From NCBI RefSeq assembly GCF_023898315.1, contig NC_064616.1:288823205-288887204 (forward strand): DNA of 64,000 nucleotides, written 5' to 3'. Positions within the stretch are counted from its first letter, which is position 1. Every line of letters starts with the position of its first letter. A program made the translations under genes and the position numbers. Of the stretch, positions 23,275-33,802 are shown piece by piece. The stretch comes from Schistocerca nitens. Taxonomy: Eukaryota > Arthropoda > Insecta > Orthoptera > Acrididae. The notes beneath the pieces were generated by a model. The model searched no databases, had not been told where the DNA came from, and saw nothing but the letters and a program-made list of their open reading frames with translations.

Positions 23275-23697
23275 TCTCAGAAATGATAAGTTCACAAAGG
23301 TAGATGTATCACATTGGAACAACCGAAATAAAACTTCAAACGTACCTACGTTCTGTATTTTAATTTAAAAAATCTACCTGTTACCAACTGTTAGTCTAAA
23401 ATTGTGAGCCATATGTTTGTAACTATTACAGCGCCATCTATCACAAAGCGAGAAAAGTGGTCCAACTAAAACATTCGTATTTCTTTACGTACTACACGAA
23501 TATGTAATAAAAATGAGGGTTCGTATTAAAAAACGTAGTTGATATCCGTTTGACCTATGGCAGTGCCATCTAGCGGCCAACCATAGCGCCATCTGGTTTC
23601 CCCCTTCAAGCTATACAAGTTTCGTTCTTTGTAGTTTTTTCGTTTGACGCTTATTTCGTGAGATATTTGGCCCGGTCACGAACAATGGACCACCCTG

Positions 23698-23825
23698 TAT
23701 ACAGAATGGGCAAACGTTGTTAGCAAAAATCTCGACTAGGTCTTGAGCGATTTACGTTAAAATTTTACCTTATACTCCAATAAACATTCAGACATACGTA
23801 GGCTATATTTTTTTTAAACGGCTTA
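23698..23825. repeat. tandem array unit, right of transposon
   Basis: gttgttagcaaaaatctcg at about 23718 and ccaataaacattcagacat at about 23778 match the array at 18690 and 21377. This shows the transposon landed inside one array. Confidence 0.7.
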
Positions 23826-24589
23826 GGTTTTCTGTGAACCATAATGCGAGATAGACAATACAATGCTGTGAAGTCAGTATCAACTACGTAAGAGGACATT
23901 TATTCCAAGACACAAATTGTTTCTCCCATATACATACTTTCTCCTTATATGCAATTTCAAGTAAAAAATTGGTTGCACAACAATGTGCTTTTCTGCTTTC
24001 TTGTTCGCAGTCGGTTTTACAGAAAAAAAGGAAAGTCGTATTTATGGCTTACGGCTTATGATTGGTATACTGCTATAGAATATCAGTCGTCCGAAACTTT
24101 GTAATTCTGTCCATTCACAGGTTAAAACTATGTGATATACTGCCATTGAAGTTACTCTCCTCACAGGAACAGCAAGTGGGGTGGCGTCTCTCATACTCCG
24201 TAGACCTATATTCCCAACCGATTTACTCATTCATTTTAAGCGGCTTCAATTCCCAATCAATGCTTAGTTTACTGTAACAATCAACAAAACTAAAATTTAG
24301 AGAGAGGGGTAGTTGGACAGATAGGACGGTCGGGGAGATAATGTACATAGAGAGGGGTTAGGGGGAAATGGAGAGACAGAAGGGAAATTAATGATACGCG
24401 GAGAGAGGGTGGAAAGAGGACGAGATGGACAAAGAAAGGGGAGAGAAGAAGAAGGGAAGGATCTTAAGATTCATATTCAGTTCCAGCCAGTATGGCTATA
24501 TTGAGAAATAAATATGTAGAAATGAAGAATAATGATGTAGAATCTTAATAAAGGTTTTTTATTTAAAAAGCTTTAAGAGTTAACACATA
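23826..24589. other. unannotated, includes purine-rich tract
   Basis: No gene seen. From 24298 to 24465 the plus strand is almost entirely A and G (gagagaggg-type sequence), a polypurine stretch of about 165 bp. Confidence 0.55.
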
Positions 24590-24628
24590 AAAAATTCGGA
24601 GGCATTACTTGTCAGCACGCCCTCGTAG
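24590..24628. mobile_element. isolated mariner-type terminal repeat
   Basis: ttcggaggcattacttgtca followed by cgccctcgta resembles a mariner end (compare ggaggcattactttttagt at 12486). No partner end or transposase was found nearby, so it is a remnant. Confidence 0.4.
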
Positions 24629-24699
24629 CCTCCACTGCCTTAGGTTCTGTTAAAGATTTATGATCACTTGTTCATATTGTCACGTAGAAGAAGGTGTAA

Positions 24700-24985
24700 T
24701 TAGATGAATGACGAACGCTAACTTCACTAACGAAGGTTTATTCAACACTTGCACATACAAGAGCGAGGAGCGAGCTGCCTCCGGCCAGAACACATACGGT
24801 ATATACACAGTTACAGAACACTCCAGTACAGTGATTCTTGACATTTGTGGATACTTCTAGAATGTACTCGAACCGAATATAGAAATTTAAATTTTGTACT
24901 TCAGGTAAGTTTTGAACTCACGACCCTCCATGCAACAGTCTAGTACCATAACCACTACACCATGGTGACTGAGCTGTACAGCTAT
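24700..24985 (-). mobile_element. tRNA-like SINE candidate
   Basis: The minus strand from 24985 has TGGTGTAGTGGTTATGGTAC (A-box-like) and GGGTCGTGAGTTCAAAACTT (B-box-like), spaced as in a tRNA head. An unrelated body runs left through a TATATACACAG-like region. No TSD was identified. It might instead be part of an LTR element that begins near here. Confidence 0.4.
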
Positions 24986-25743
24986 TCCTGCGACAATATT
25001 TTCTGACGTGAAACACAACTCCGCTACTGAGCAAATTCTTGTAACTCTCATTTTAGTGTCCATGTTTACTAAACAATTTTGTTTTTATTTTGCTCCATTC
25101 CTCCTCCCAAAATATGGAAAGCGAACAGTTTGCAGTAGCAGACGTCCTCTGTTAGAGTTATCAGAAGGTTTTTTGCTGATAACTTTCGACTCGGTCGTTA
25201 TCGGATCAGGACACTTTCTCAAACTGATGCATTCACCCTTCTGCATCGCCCACGGAAGTTTTTAACATCATCACGGAATCACCCTGTATATAACGGGTGT
25301 CCCCCCCCCCCCCCCACTAAGAGTCATCAAACATATTTTCCGTGATGTTTCGGCAGATATCTGCAATTTAGTCTTTGCAGTGTGTAACTGGAATCAGCCC
25401 AAACAAATATTGCTCATCATGTCTTTCATGTGACGCCCAGTGTCGACGGAAAGCGTCTCTTCAAATGCGTCTGTTTGGTTCCCCTAAAAAAAAAAAAATT
25501 ATCATTTTCGAAGCGGAATCTTATGTGCCCATTCGACAGAGCGCTCCCAACTCAGACTAGTGCCATATTCGTTTTATTGTTATGTATGGGGGGGGGGGGG
25601 GTGACGATCAAACAGTTTCCGTTCGAAGGGCGTACTGCAGTCCAGAATCGGCATGCCAATCAGGCAAAGTCGCCGTGAGCAGTGAAGCAATCATGTCACC
25701 GACCTACCAGGCTGTAGACACCCGTTTGGTAAAAGATCGTGTT
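24986..25743. other. unannotated, with long C and G runs
   Basis: tcaccctgtatataa at 25280 resembles the end of a long-TIR element without a partner. A run of 15 C starts at 25301 and a long G run starts near 25589. Open frames here have no recognisable domain. Confidence 0.45.
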
Positions 25744-25977
25744 CTACTGTGTGAAGAAGTCCGGAAATGCCTCCTGCACGTTTTCATCCGAAACGAATCG
25801 TCGACCCTTCAAGGCCTTTTTTAAGGGAGAGAAGACGTGGTAATCACATGTGAACAAATGAAGACTACAGGTAGGGTGTTCGAGTGTCTCCCACTTGCCC
25901 GTAATAAATAAGGCTGGCCTCCCAGATGGGTTTCTGTCCGTATCTGTTCTTCGGCAGACAAGAAAAGAAATCAACAC
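25744..25977 (-). pseudogene. mariner transposase C-terminal fragment
   Basis: The minus-strand frame contains TGKWETLEHPTCSLHLFTCD followed by YHVFSPLKKALKGRRFVSDE and NVQEAF. This aligns with the mariner end region (HPPYSPDLSPCDYHLF followed by LKKALKGRRF). The Asp of the final catalytic block is retained in CDYH. The catalytic N-terminal portion is missing. The fragment lies just upstream in sequence of a younger, different mariner (26046). Confidence 0.7.
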
Positions 25978-26045
25978 TTTGGTCCTGTCTGGAGCATTTG
26001 GTAATAATCTTGTCAGAGCTCACGTTTCTGCATATACCGCAAGTA

Positions 26046-27309
26046 CGAGGGGCGTTTCAAAAGTCCGTGCAAAAACAAAAACTACTTACGTGTTTGGGGC
26101 GAACCTTTTTTATTTTTTGACATAGTCTCCTTTTAGACTTATACACTTCGTCCAACACTGCTCTAATTTGTAGATCCCTTCCGAAAAATAGGAATTGTCC
26201 AAGTCTGCAAAATAGCTATTACTTGCTGCAATTACCTCCTCGTTTGAACATAATCGTTGTCCCGCCAGCCATTTCTTCAAATTGGGGAACAAACAGTAGT
26301 CCGAGGGAGCCAAGGTTGGAGAATAGGGGGGATGTGAAACCAGTTTGAATCCTATTTCCATTAATTTGGCGACCACAACTGCTGAGGTGTGTGCTGGTGC
26401 ATTGTCGGGATGCAAAAGGACATTTTTGCGGTCCAATCACCGGCGTTTTTCTTGCAGCTCGGATTTCACACGGTCCAATAACGATGAATAATATCCACCT
26501 GTAATAGTTTTACCCTTTTCCAGATAGTCAATGAGGATTATCCCTTGCGAATCCCAAAAGATAGTCGCCATAACCTTTCTGGCCAAAGTCATGGTCTTCA
26601 CCTTTTTTGGAGCAGATTCTCCCTTGGTAACCCATTGTTTAGATTGTTGTTTGGTCTCAGGAGTATAGTAATGTATCCATGTTTCATCCACAGTGACGAA
26701 ACGATTCTTCCTGAACAGATGCAAACCATCCTTACAACACTTCACACGATTCCGTTCTTGGTCAAGCGTCAGCAATCGCGGAACCCATCTTGCGGATAGC
26801 TTTCGCATGTCCAAATGTTTATGCAAAATGTTATGTACCCGTTCATTCGAGATGCCCACAGCACTAGCAATCCCACGTACCTTAACTCTTCTGTCATCCA
26901 TCGCTATATCATGGATTTTCTGGAGTAGTAACCTCCACAGGGCGTCCAGAATATTCAGCATCACTTGTGCCCACATGGCCACTCCGAAAATTTTGAAACC
27001 ACTTATAAACTGTTCTAATCGTAGATGACAGAGTCACCGTAATGTTTATCAAGCTTCTCTTTAGTCTCCTAAGGCGTTTTGCCTTTCATAAAGTAATGTT
27101 TAATCACGACACGAAATTCTTTTTCGTCCATTTTTTGACAATCACTCGACTTCCTTAATTCACACGAATGCCAAACACAAAGAAATAGACCAATATGGCC
27201 GAAACTGCGTGTGCGTTCTTTCCAAAGATGCTACTAACTGAACATGACCTCAATACGCTCCGGTGGTGCCACCTCTCAGACTTTCCACGGAGTTTTCAAA
27301 CGCCCCTCG
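26046..27309 (-). mobile_element. mariner element, nearly full length
   Basis: TIRs begin cgaggggcgtttcaaaagtc at the left and end gagttttcaaacgcccctcg at the right, with TA duplications at 26044-26045 and 27310-27311. Length is 1264 bp, typical of mariner. It encodes the transposase pseudogene at 26110-27131. Confidence 0.92.
26110..27131 (-). pseudogene. mariner transposase (D,D34D), few lesions
   Basis: Start MDEKEFRVVIKHYFMKGKTP at 27131. HTH and linker pieces are KWFQNFRSG, VRGIASAVGISNERVHNILH and ARWVPRLLTLDQERNRVKCC. Catalytic blocks are RFVTVDETWIHYYTPETKQQ (first Asp), VLLHPDNAPAHTSA (second Asp) and YSPTLAPSDYCLFPNLKKWL (third Asp). It ends CISLKGDYVKK. Lesions I can see: a stop soon after KGKTP, frame changes around 26930-27050, and an in-frame TGA at 26437-26439 between EKRR and LDRKNV. 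The usual Asp in YSPDLAP is Thr, but this is not the catalytic residue. Confidence 0.9.
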
Positions 27310-27311
27310 TA

Positions 27312-27933
27312 CGTCGTTAAGACCCGAATGCCACACTAATCCCTTGCCTACATCTCGGGGTCGTGCTACATTGCACGTACGCTGCAGAAACGTCCTCAAA
27401 CGGAACCTTTTTGATCTTCCCCTAAATTAACAGCGACAGTAAAACAAGAACAATAACCGGTAATTCAGAAGCGACAGAACAGCGCTGTTGCATAGCGGTA
27501 GCAGTCAGCACGGGGCAGGGCGATGCTGTCATTGCTCCAGAATCGGTTATGTTTCGTGTTTTACTGTTGCTGTTAATCACGGGTGGCTATAATTAAACGG
27601 CAGTTACTCACAGAGGTACAGTGTGGACTGTAATTACCGTATGGCAACGAAAATTGGTAGATATACCGATGCGTAAATGCGGAACCAATTTACACTGAAA
27701 AAAAAAAGTTCCGATTTTCAGCACAGCGTGAAAGTCTGGATCTGTGAATGCAAGAAGAATAGAAATATTTCCATGTGTAATGGATTAGGTACGGGACGTT
27801 TTGACGTGTCTTGTCAGACTGGTGGCGCGTCGCGTTCTCATATTACCGTTCAGTTTGTACGTATTTTATGAAGATCGTTACGTGCTATTTTGTCGAAAAC
27901 TGACATTCTGCGCCAGTGGCTGTGTAAAAAATA
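27312..27933. other. unannotated, no gene seen
   Basis: No domain or known repeat was recognised between the mariner and the fold-back element. Confidence 0.45.
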
Positions 27934-28005
27934 TAGGTTGACTCTTACATAAAAGATGAGAGCAACCAGCCACTTTCTCCAATGTCATTTATTTATTAAA
28001 ATAGC

Positions 28006-28047
28006 GCCGTTACCGGTTGCGAACATTACAGTTCATCTTCAGACGGC
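28006..28047 (-). ncRNA. hammerhead-ribozyme-like motif, left arm
   Basis: Minus strand: GCCGT (stem I) then CTGAAGA (core CUGANGA), an extra T, GAAC with loop TGTAAT and GTTC (stem II), then GCAACCGGT (the GAA core reads GCAA), A at the predicted cleavage position, and ACGGC (stem I). Stem III would be the self-complementary ACCGGT without a loop, which would need a dimer, as in minimal Penelope-type hammerheads. One core base is off consensus. Confidence 0.6.
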
Positions 28048-28192
28048 TAATTCACGTAAAGATACATTTTACATTAGGTTTCACTTTTTGTTTTCCCACA
28101 TGATGAAATTTTCCTGGGGTGGTGGTGCCCTAATCAAAACAAGATGTGAGACCATGTCTGTTTAACTGTAACTGTGCCTCACAAAGACAGTT

Positions 28193-28334
28193 CAAATGGC
28201 TCTGAGTACTATGGGACTTAACATCTATGGTCATCAGTCCCCTAGAACTTAGAACTACTTAAACCTAACTAACCTAAGGACATCACACAACACCCAGTCA
28301 TCACGAGGCAGAGAAAATCCCTGACACCGCCGGG
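28193..28334 (-). mobile_element. SINE1b, 5'-truncated
   Basis: Perfect 12 bp TSD acaaagacagtt at 28181-28192 and 28335-28346. The part beyond the SINE1 body is the alternative head type (GGATTTTCTCTGCCTCGTGATG region), cut off before its B box. It sits in the spacer of the fold-back element. Confidence 0.93.
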
Positions 28335-28464
28335 ACAAAGACAGTTAAAAAGACATTTTCTCACATCTTGTTTTGGGTGTAGGGCATCACCACCCCAAAG
28401 AAATTTCATCATGTAGGACAACAAAAAGTGAAACCTAATGTAAAATGTATCTTAAAGTGAATTA

Positions 28465-28506
28465 GCCGTCTGAAGATGAACTGTAATGTTCGGAACCGGT
28501 AACGGC
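28465..28506 (+). ncRNA. hammerhead-ribozyme-like motif, right arm
   Basis: GCCGT (28465-28469) pairs perfectly with ACGGC (28502-28506). Between them are CTGAAGA, an extra T, GAAC/GTTC with a 6 nt loop, GGAACCGGT and A. The sequence is one substitution from GTTCGAAACCGGTA. Comparison of the two arms suggests the ancestor had an intact GAAA core. Confidence 0.6.
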
Positions 28507-28577
28507 ACTATTCAAATAAATAAATAGCATTGGAGATAGTGGCTGGTTGCTATCATCTTTTACGTGGAGTCAACCTA

Positions 28578-29694
28578 CAAGATGACTATGTTATACGCCA
28601 CGTAGGATCATTCTTGTGTAAGCCAGGCTACGGAGCAGCTGACAGTTTTTCGAACCGTTGCACATATTTCTCTGACGATAATACTTGTCATACTATCGCA
28701 AGTAATGAGCTTTTGATCTAACTCCTACTCGTGCAACTGGACAATTTCCTAGATGACCGTCAACCTGCGAAATTACCGTCTACAACCTGGCTTCCACACG
28801 GTGACGTTTTCAACAGTGTACTGTTATTGTTCTGGTACCGACGAATGCATGCTGTTGCACGACTACAGTTAACGATTCTTTCCAATGATTATTCACCGCC
28901 TTATCATATTTTGAACGATCTGAAGACGATTGCAGATAGCAATGGAAACTAGTTATGGAAATGAAATTTTGACAGAAAAATTGCAGTCTAGGCATTAAAA
29001 GGTTTTAGGTTTAATAATTTTTTATTTAATAAACCACCTTAAGATCGCCGTCTCCTCCCCCCTGATGATGTCAGGCTTCACGGATGCAATTTTTAAAATA
29101 TGTTTCTTAGATCCAAATCTCGAAAAACATTGAAAATTTTCTTGATATTTTTATCCATTTCCGAGGTGTAGAGGTTCAAAGTTACCTTACCTGCACATGT
29201 AAAATGTGCACGTAAAATGCAGCCTCAGTCGAAAATCTTACACAGTGTCTCCGTTATGATCAGAAAGGCTCTAGAAACCCCATGTTGTAGCACTGAAGTA
29301 CAAGCAAAATTTTTGTGCACGTAAAATCCGGTAAAATTAGTTTTACATTATTTCGATTTGCTGCATCATTCTACCTTCATCAGCACCTTTAAAAATTCTT
29401 CCAAAAATTGTAGCATGTGAAAACATTCGCGCTTTTTTATGCTGAGAGAGAAGGAGAGAGTGGCACTGGCAAATAGACTGTAACAGAACAGTGCTTGGAA
29501 AAGACTGAAGGAGACAGATCTAGTGGGTGGGGGGGGGGGGGGGGGCGGGAGAGAGAATACAGAGACAGGAAGTTGGTGAGAACGAGTGATAATGAGAGAC
29601 AGAGTATAGGACAACGACTACGAGGAAGAGAGACATAGTGACAGTGATGAGAGACAGCAGCAGTATGAAGAAAGGAATGAGATACGCTGAAGAG
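28578..29694. other. unannotated, with hammerhead-like motif and purine tract
   Basis: At 28916-28958 the sequence CGAT-CTGAAGA-C-GATTGC-agata-GCAATG-GAAA-CTAGTT has a CUGANGA core, a 6 bp stem II, a GAAA core and a palindromic ACTAGT where stem III would be. Stem I is poor. From 29440 to 29690 the plus strand is G/A-rich with a long G run at about 29527. No gene seen. Confidence 0.45.
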
Positions 29695-29720
29695 CCAAAG
29701 AAACTTGTACACCTGCCTAA

Positions 29721-32230
29721 CCCTCGCATTACCAAGCGTGGTGTTCTGACTACCCCAGGTTGATTTTTTGCCTATAATAATGTTATCTGAAGGGCCACAT
29801 GCCTGTGAATTCATGACTTTGTACTAAAATGATTGACGTTGAATTCACACTCACGACTGTCTAATTTTTTTGGCTTTATCATTGTTATTCAAGTCACTTA
29901 TTGGTGGGATTGTGAGACTGCCCCAATTGGTATGAAACGTCTAATTTTCTTATTTGTAGAAAAAGAAGATTTTGGGAAATATACCTGTCATTCATCTTCT
30001 TTGTTGAGTTTTGCCATAGATCCAATGTTTGTTATTGTTGCTGGTTACTATTGTTGAGTTGAATTTGACGTTCACTGTTGAGCTGTCATTACAGGAGTCA
30101 GTATTTCATCTGCAAGTAAGGATATCCAAAGGACTTTCTAGCGAAAATGTCATGGAAATTCTACACAATTCTGATGTCAGTGACGATGAAAATGAATGGG
30201 ACATTGATAATGAACTGAATGAATATATGGAACCTCTTGATAAAGACCATATCATAGCATCAGATGAAGCTGATGAAATATCAGAAGACACTACACATTC
30301 ATGTGAACAAGTAGAAGAAGAAGAAGAGATGATGATGAAGAAGAAGAACAAGACGAAGACACTGGAGATTTGTCTGTTTCTAGAAGTGGACTACAATTTT
30401 CTAGTGAACCACCAAAAGGTGGGCAGTGTCGATGTCGCAACATTTTGAACGTAACACCTGGCCCAGTGAATGATGGAAAAACAATCAAAACAATAACAGA
30501 GTCATTTTTATGATTTATCTCACCGGAAATCGTGAGCATCATTGTAGAAGAAACGAACAGGGAAGCCAAACGATTAATTTCTTTGTGGAATGCAGCTCAT
30601 TCTTCGAACAAAATGACATGGAGAGATATAAATGCAACTGAAGCGTACCCTACCCTGTATTAGCAATTCTAATAGGAGCTGGTCGAACTCATGGACATCG
30701 CACAACTGCTTCCGATCTGTGGGGAGGTAATGTTGCCTACCGGCAACCATTCTTTTCTGCTGCCATGTCACGAAGTCGATTTTTGTCTATACTGAAATTC
30801 TTGCGATTTGACAACAGAGACACAAGAGCACAGAGAATTGAAGAAACCAAGGATAAGCTACAAGCCATCAGGGTAGTGATCGACAAATTTCAATCTGACT
30901 TGTGCGAGAACTTCTATCCTTATGAATACGTGACTATTGATGAATGATTAGCAACGTACCGAGGAAACTGCCCTTTTAGTGTTAATATGAGGAGCAAGCA
31001 TGACAAGTATGGCATTAAAATTGGGTTTGTGCTGATGTGAAGACATCTTACTTATTACGGATCCAAATTTACACAGGAATGGTGGACAATACTCGGGAAG
31101 TGAATCAAGGACAGAGAGTTGTTTCGGATCTGATGGAACCATTTCTGAATAACGGTCATGATGTAACAACTGATAATTTTTTCACCAGTTTTCCATTGGC
31201 TGCTGAACTACTAAAATGAAACACGACATTGGTTGGTACCTTGCATTGAAATAAGAAAGAGATTCCGAAGGAATTCCTGCCAAACAGAAAGAGAGAAGCT
31301 CAGTCTTAAATGTTTGGTTTCATAAATGACTTGACCGTAGTTTCCTATGTTCCAAAGAAGGAAAAGGCAGTAATACTACTCTCTGCTCAACAAAATGAGA
31401 GACAAGTTAGTGGTGAAGAAAGTGAACACAAACCCGAAATCACACTGCACTACAACAAAACCAAAGGTGCTGTAGATAATGGGGACAAAATGACAAGAGA
31501 ATACAGTTGTGTTAGAGGAACGAGGCGGTGGCCACTAAGAACCTTCATGGAAATGATAGATATTGCAGCACTGAATGCATATAGTACACTCAAAGATTTT
31601 CTGAAGGGCAGAAGAATGACTGAAGCCGACGTAAACTCTTCACGACTGAACTGGCATTTGGACTCATTAGCAAAGGCAGCATGGAAGAAACAGCCAAAAA
31701 TATCATCGGTCTTCATAAAGATGCACAAGATGCACTGAAAGCTTGTGGTATTGCAATTCCTACAACAGTGATCCAGACCCAGTGTTCCAAGTTACCAACG
31801 TCACAATGATGTCAAGAATGCAAGAGAAACGAAGATCGGAAAACAAGATTCTGTTGTGTAATGTGCAAGAAACCTGTTTGTAATATACACAGAGAAGAAA
31901 CTGTTACTGTGAAGTGCACGCAGTGCAAAAATGTACTTGACTGAAAAGCTGAAAAAAAGTCTTGTGTTATTTTACTGCAGTGACTGTTGAAGTACGTAGA
32001 TTATTAATTTTCTGTTCGTTGAGTACTGCATTTAATGAAATATATACATTTTTTTGTACTTTGTATCTGTGATCTGATTAAATACTTCTAATAACCTGAA
32101 AAGCTCTTTTTCAATACTAAATAACGAAATCTGAGAACAAATATTACAATAAAACACAAAACTCTTTTGGGATAATCAAAATACCCCGCTTGGTAAAACA
32201 GAGGTGTGAAAAAGCTTGGTAATGGGAGGG
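29721..32230 (+). mobile_element. piggyBac element, TSD CTAA
   Basis: 2510 bp element with TIRs ccctcgcattaccaagc (left) and its near-complement gcttggtaatgggaggg (right). The flanking TSD is CTAA at 29717-29720 and 32231-32234. It is inserted in the terminal region of a Tc1 element. The related Tc1 at 4365-6706 has an uninterrupted CTAA at the same place (ggctaatatcg on its reverse strand, about 6668). Confidence 0.88.
30140..31955 (+). pseudogene. piggyBac transposase (DDE_Tnp_1_7), decayed
   Basis: Acidic N-terminus (EDTTHSCEQVEEEEEM), then FFSAAMSRSRFLSILKFLRF, then ENFYPYEYVTIDE (first catalytic Asp) with a stop immediately after, and RGNCPFSVNMRSKHDKYGIK. Then ADVKTSYLLRIQIYTG (second Asp), GHDVTTDNFFTSFPLAAELL (third Asp), FGFINDLTVVSYVPKK, YNKTKGAVDNGDKMTREYSC and RWPLRTFMEMIDIAALNAY. 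A C-terminal cysteine-rich tail, CCVMCKKPVCNIHREETVTV followed by KCTQC, resembles the usual zinc-binding domain. At least four stops and several frameshifts. PGBD4-like piggyBac proteins share this domain order. Confidence 0.88.
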
Positions 32231-33124
32231 CTAATATCGTGTAGGGCCCCGCGAGCACGCACAGGTGCCACAACACGACGTGGTATTGACTCGACTAATG
32301 TCTGAAGTAATTACTGGAGGCAACTGATACCACGTATCGTGCAGGGCTGTCCACAAATTCGTAAGAGTACGAGGAGGTGGAGATCTCTTCTGAACAGCAC
32401 GTTGCAAGCCAACGCAGATATGCTGAATAATGTTCATGTCTGGGAAGTTTGGTGGCCATCGGAAGTGTTTAAACTCAGAAGAGAGTTTCTGGATCCACTC
32501 TGTAGCAATTATGGACCTGCTGGAATTGCCCAAGTTTGTTGGAATGCACAATGGCCATGAATGGATGCAGGTGATCGGACAGGATGCTTACGTACGTGTC
32601 ACCTATCAGAGTCGTATCTAGACGTATCAGGTGTCCCATATCACTCCGACTTCACACACCAGACACCATTACAGAGCCACCGCCAGCTTGAAGAGCCTCT
32701 TCTGACATACGGGGTCCATGGATCCATGAGCTTGTCTCCATACCCGTAACGTCCATCCACATTTGAAACGAGACTCGTTCGACCATGCAACATGTTTCCA
32801 GACATCAACAGTCCAATGTCGGTATCGACGGGCCCAGGAGAGGCGTAAAACTTTGTGTCGTGCAGTCATCAAGGGTACACGAATGGGCCTTCGGCTCTGA
32901 AAGCCCATATCGATGATGTTTCGTTGAATTGTTCGCACGCCGACACTTGTTGATGGCCCAGCATTGAAATCTGCAGCAATTTGCGGAAGGGTTGCACTTC
33001 TGTCAAGTTGAACGATTCTCTTCAGTCCTTGTTGATCCTGTTCTTGCAGTATCTTTTTCCGTCCGCAGCGATGTCGGAGATTCGATGTTTTATCGGATTC
33101 CTGATATTCACGGTACACTCGTGA

Positions 33125-33802
33125 AATGGTTACAATGATGATGCAAAAGATATTCATGCTTACAACGAAGGCTACCGAGAATCATTTTTCTCACGAAAGA
33201 AGTCGGAAGGGCGCCATTGATTCTACACTGGTGACCATAAAATTGCAGCTACAGGAAGGATAGGAAATAATGACATTTTACTATACCTGCGAATATTACA
33301 TAGTAGGAAGAATACATAATGAAAAATTGAAGATTTCAGGTGTATTAAAGAGACTGTCTACGCTAAACTTGTCCGTCCTCTGCTAGAGTATTGCTGTGTT
33401 GTATTGGATCCTTACCAGGTAGGATAGACGGTGGATACTGAAAAAGTTCAAAAAAAATGCAGCTCGTTTTGTATTATGGTTAAATAGGGGAGCTGTGACG
33501 ACAATCATTAAATCAGAGATATTTTTCGTTGCTGCGAGATCTTTTCACGAAATTACAAATCACAAACTTTCTCTCCTGAATGATGACATATTTAATTCTC
33601 ATCAGCCTGCATAGGGAGAAATGATCATCGTAATAAAATAAGAGAGACCAGAGCTCGTATAGACAGATTTAAGTGTTCATTTTTCCCACGAGCTGCTAGA
33701 GAGTGGAACGGTAGATAAATAGCCTGAATATGGTGCGAAGAACCTTCTGCCAGGCACTCAAGTGGTGCATTGCAGAGTAGTCATGTTGATGCAGATGACA
33801 TG
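33125..33802 (+). pseudogene. LINE RT 3' fragment
   Basis: Frame-broken translation near 33360-33790 gives AKLVRPLLEYCCVVLDPYQV, RARIDRFKCSFFPRAAREWN and a closing ARHSSGALQSSHVDAD. This pattern matches the C-terminal ends of Jockey/CR1-type LINE ORF2 proteins (LVRPLLEY and FFPRTIREWN). Only the extreme 3' end is present. Several stops. Confidence 0.65.

Larger units (their letters stand above)
21624..23697 (+). mobile_element. Tc1/mariner-superfamily element with ~300 bp TIRs
   Basis: TIRs of about 300 bp (21624-21925 and 23410-23697) start cagggtggtccattgatagt. TA duplications at 21622-21623 and 23698-23699. The element is inserted in the tandem array, whose next unit resumes right after it. 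It contains the transposase at 21989-23050 and a SINE1 in the region downstream of it. A deleted, inverted sister copy is at 58763-60118. Confidence 0.92.
27934..28577. repeat. fold-back element, ~235 bp inverted arms
   Basis: The left arm 27934-28169 and right arm 28341-28577 are diverged reverse complements. The outer ends are taggttgactc and gagtcaaccta. Before the SINE at 28193 inserted, the spacer was under 30 bp, so the transcript would fold into one long hairpin. Each arm contains a hammerhead-like motif pointing outward. No coding sequence. Confidence 0.85.
29695..33124 (-). pseudogene. Tc1-family element A, second copy, split by piggyBac
   Basis: Same Tc1 family as 4365-6706, on the minus strand. 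The terminal repeat gctgaagagccaaagaaact starts at about 29696, 22 bp from the piggyBac. The transposase resumes at 32235. N-terminal VYREYQESDKTSNLRHRCGR is followed by LPQIAADFNAGPSTSVGVRT, then RHKVLRLSWARRYRHWTVDV, then VAWSNESRFKCGW (first catalytic block, usual SDE now SNE). The C-terminal piece includes FPDMNIIQHICVGLQRAVQK, where the catalytic Glu is Gln. The 5' end is lost at about 33124 where an unrelated LINE fragment begins. Confidence 0.85.

Noticed and set aside
29437-29814. Minus-strand frames rich in Pro and Ser
   Set aside because: Produced by the G/A-rich and poly-G tract. Low complexity.
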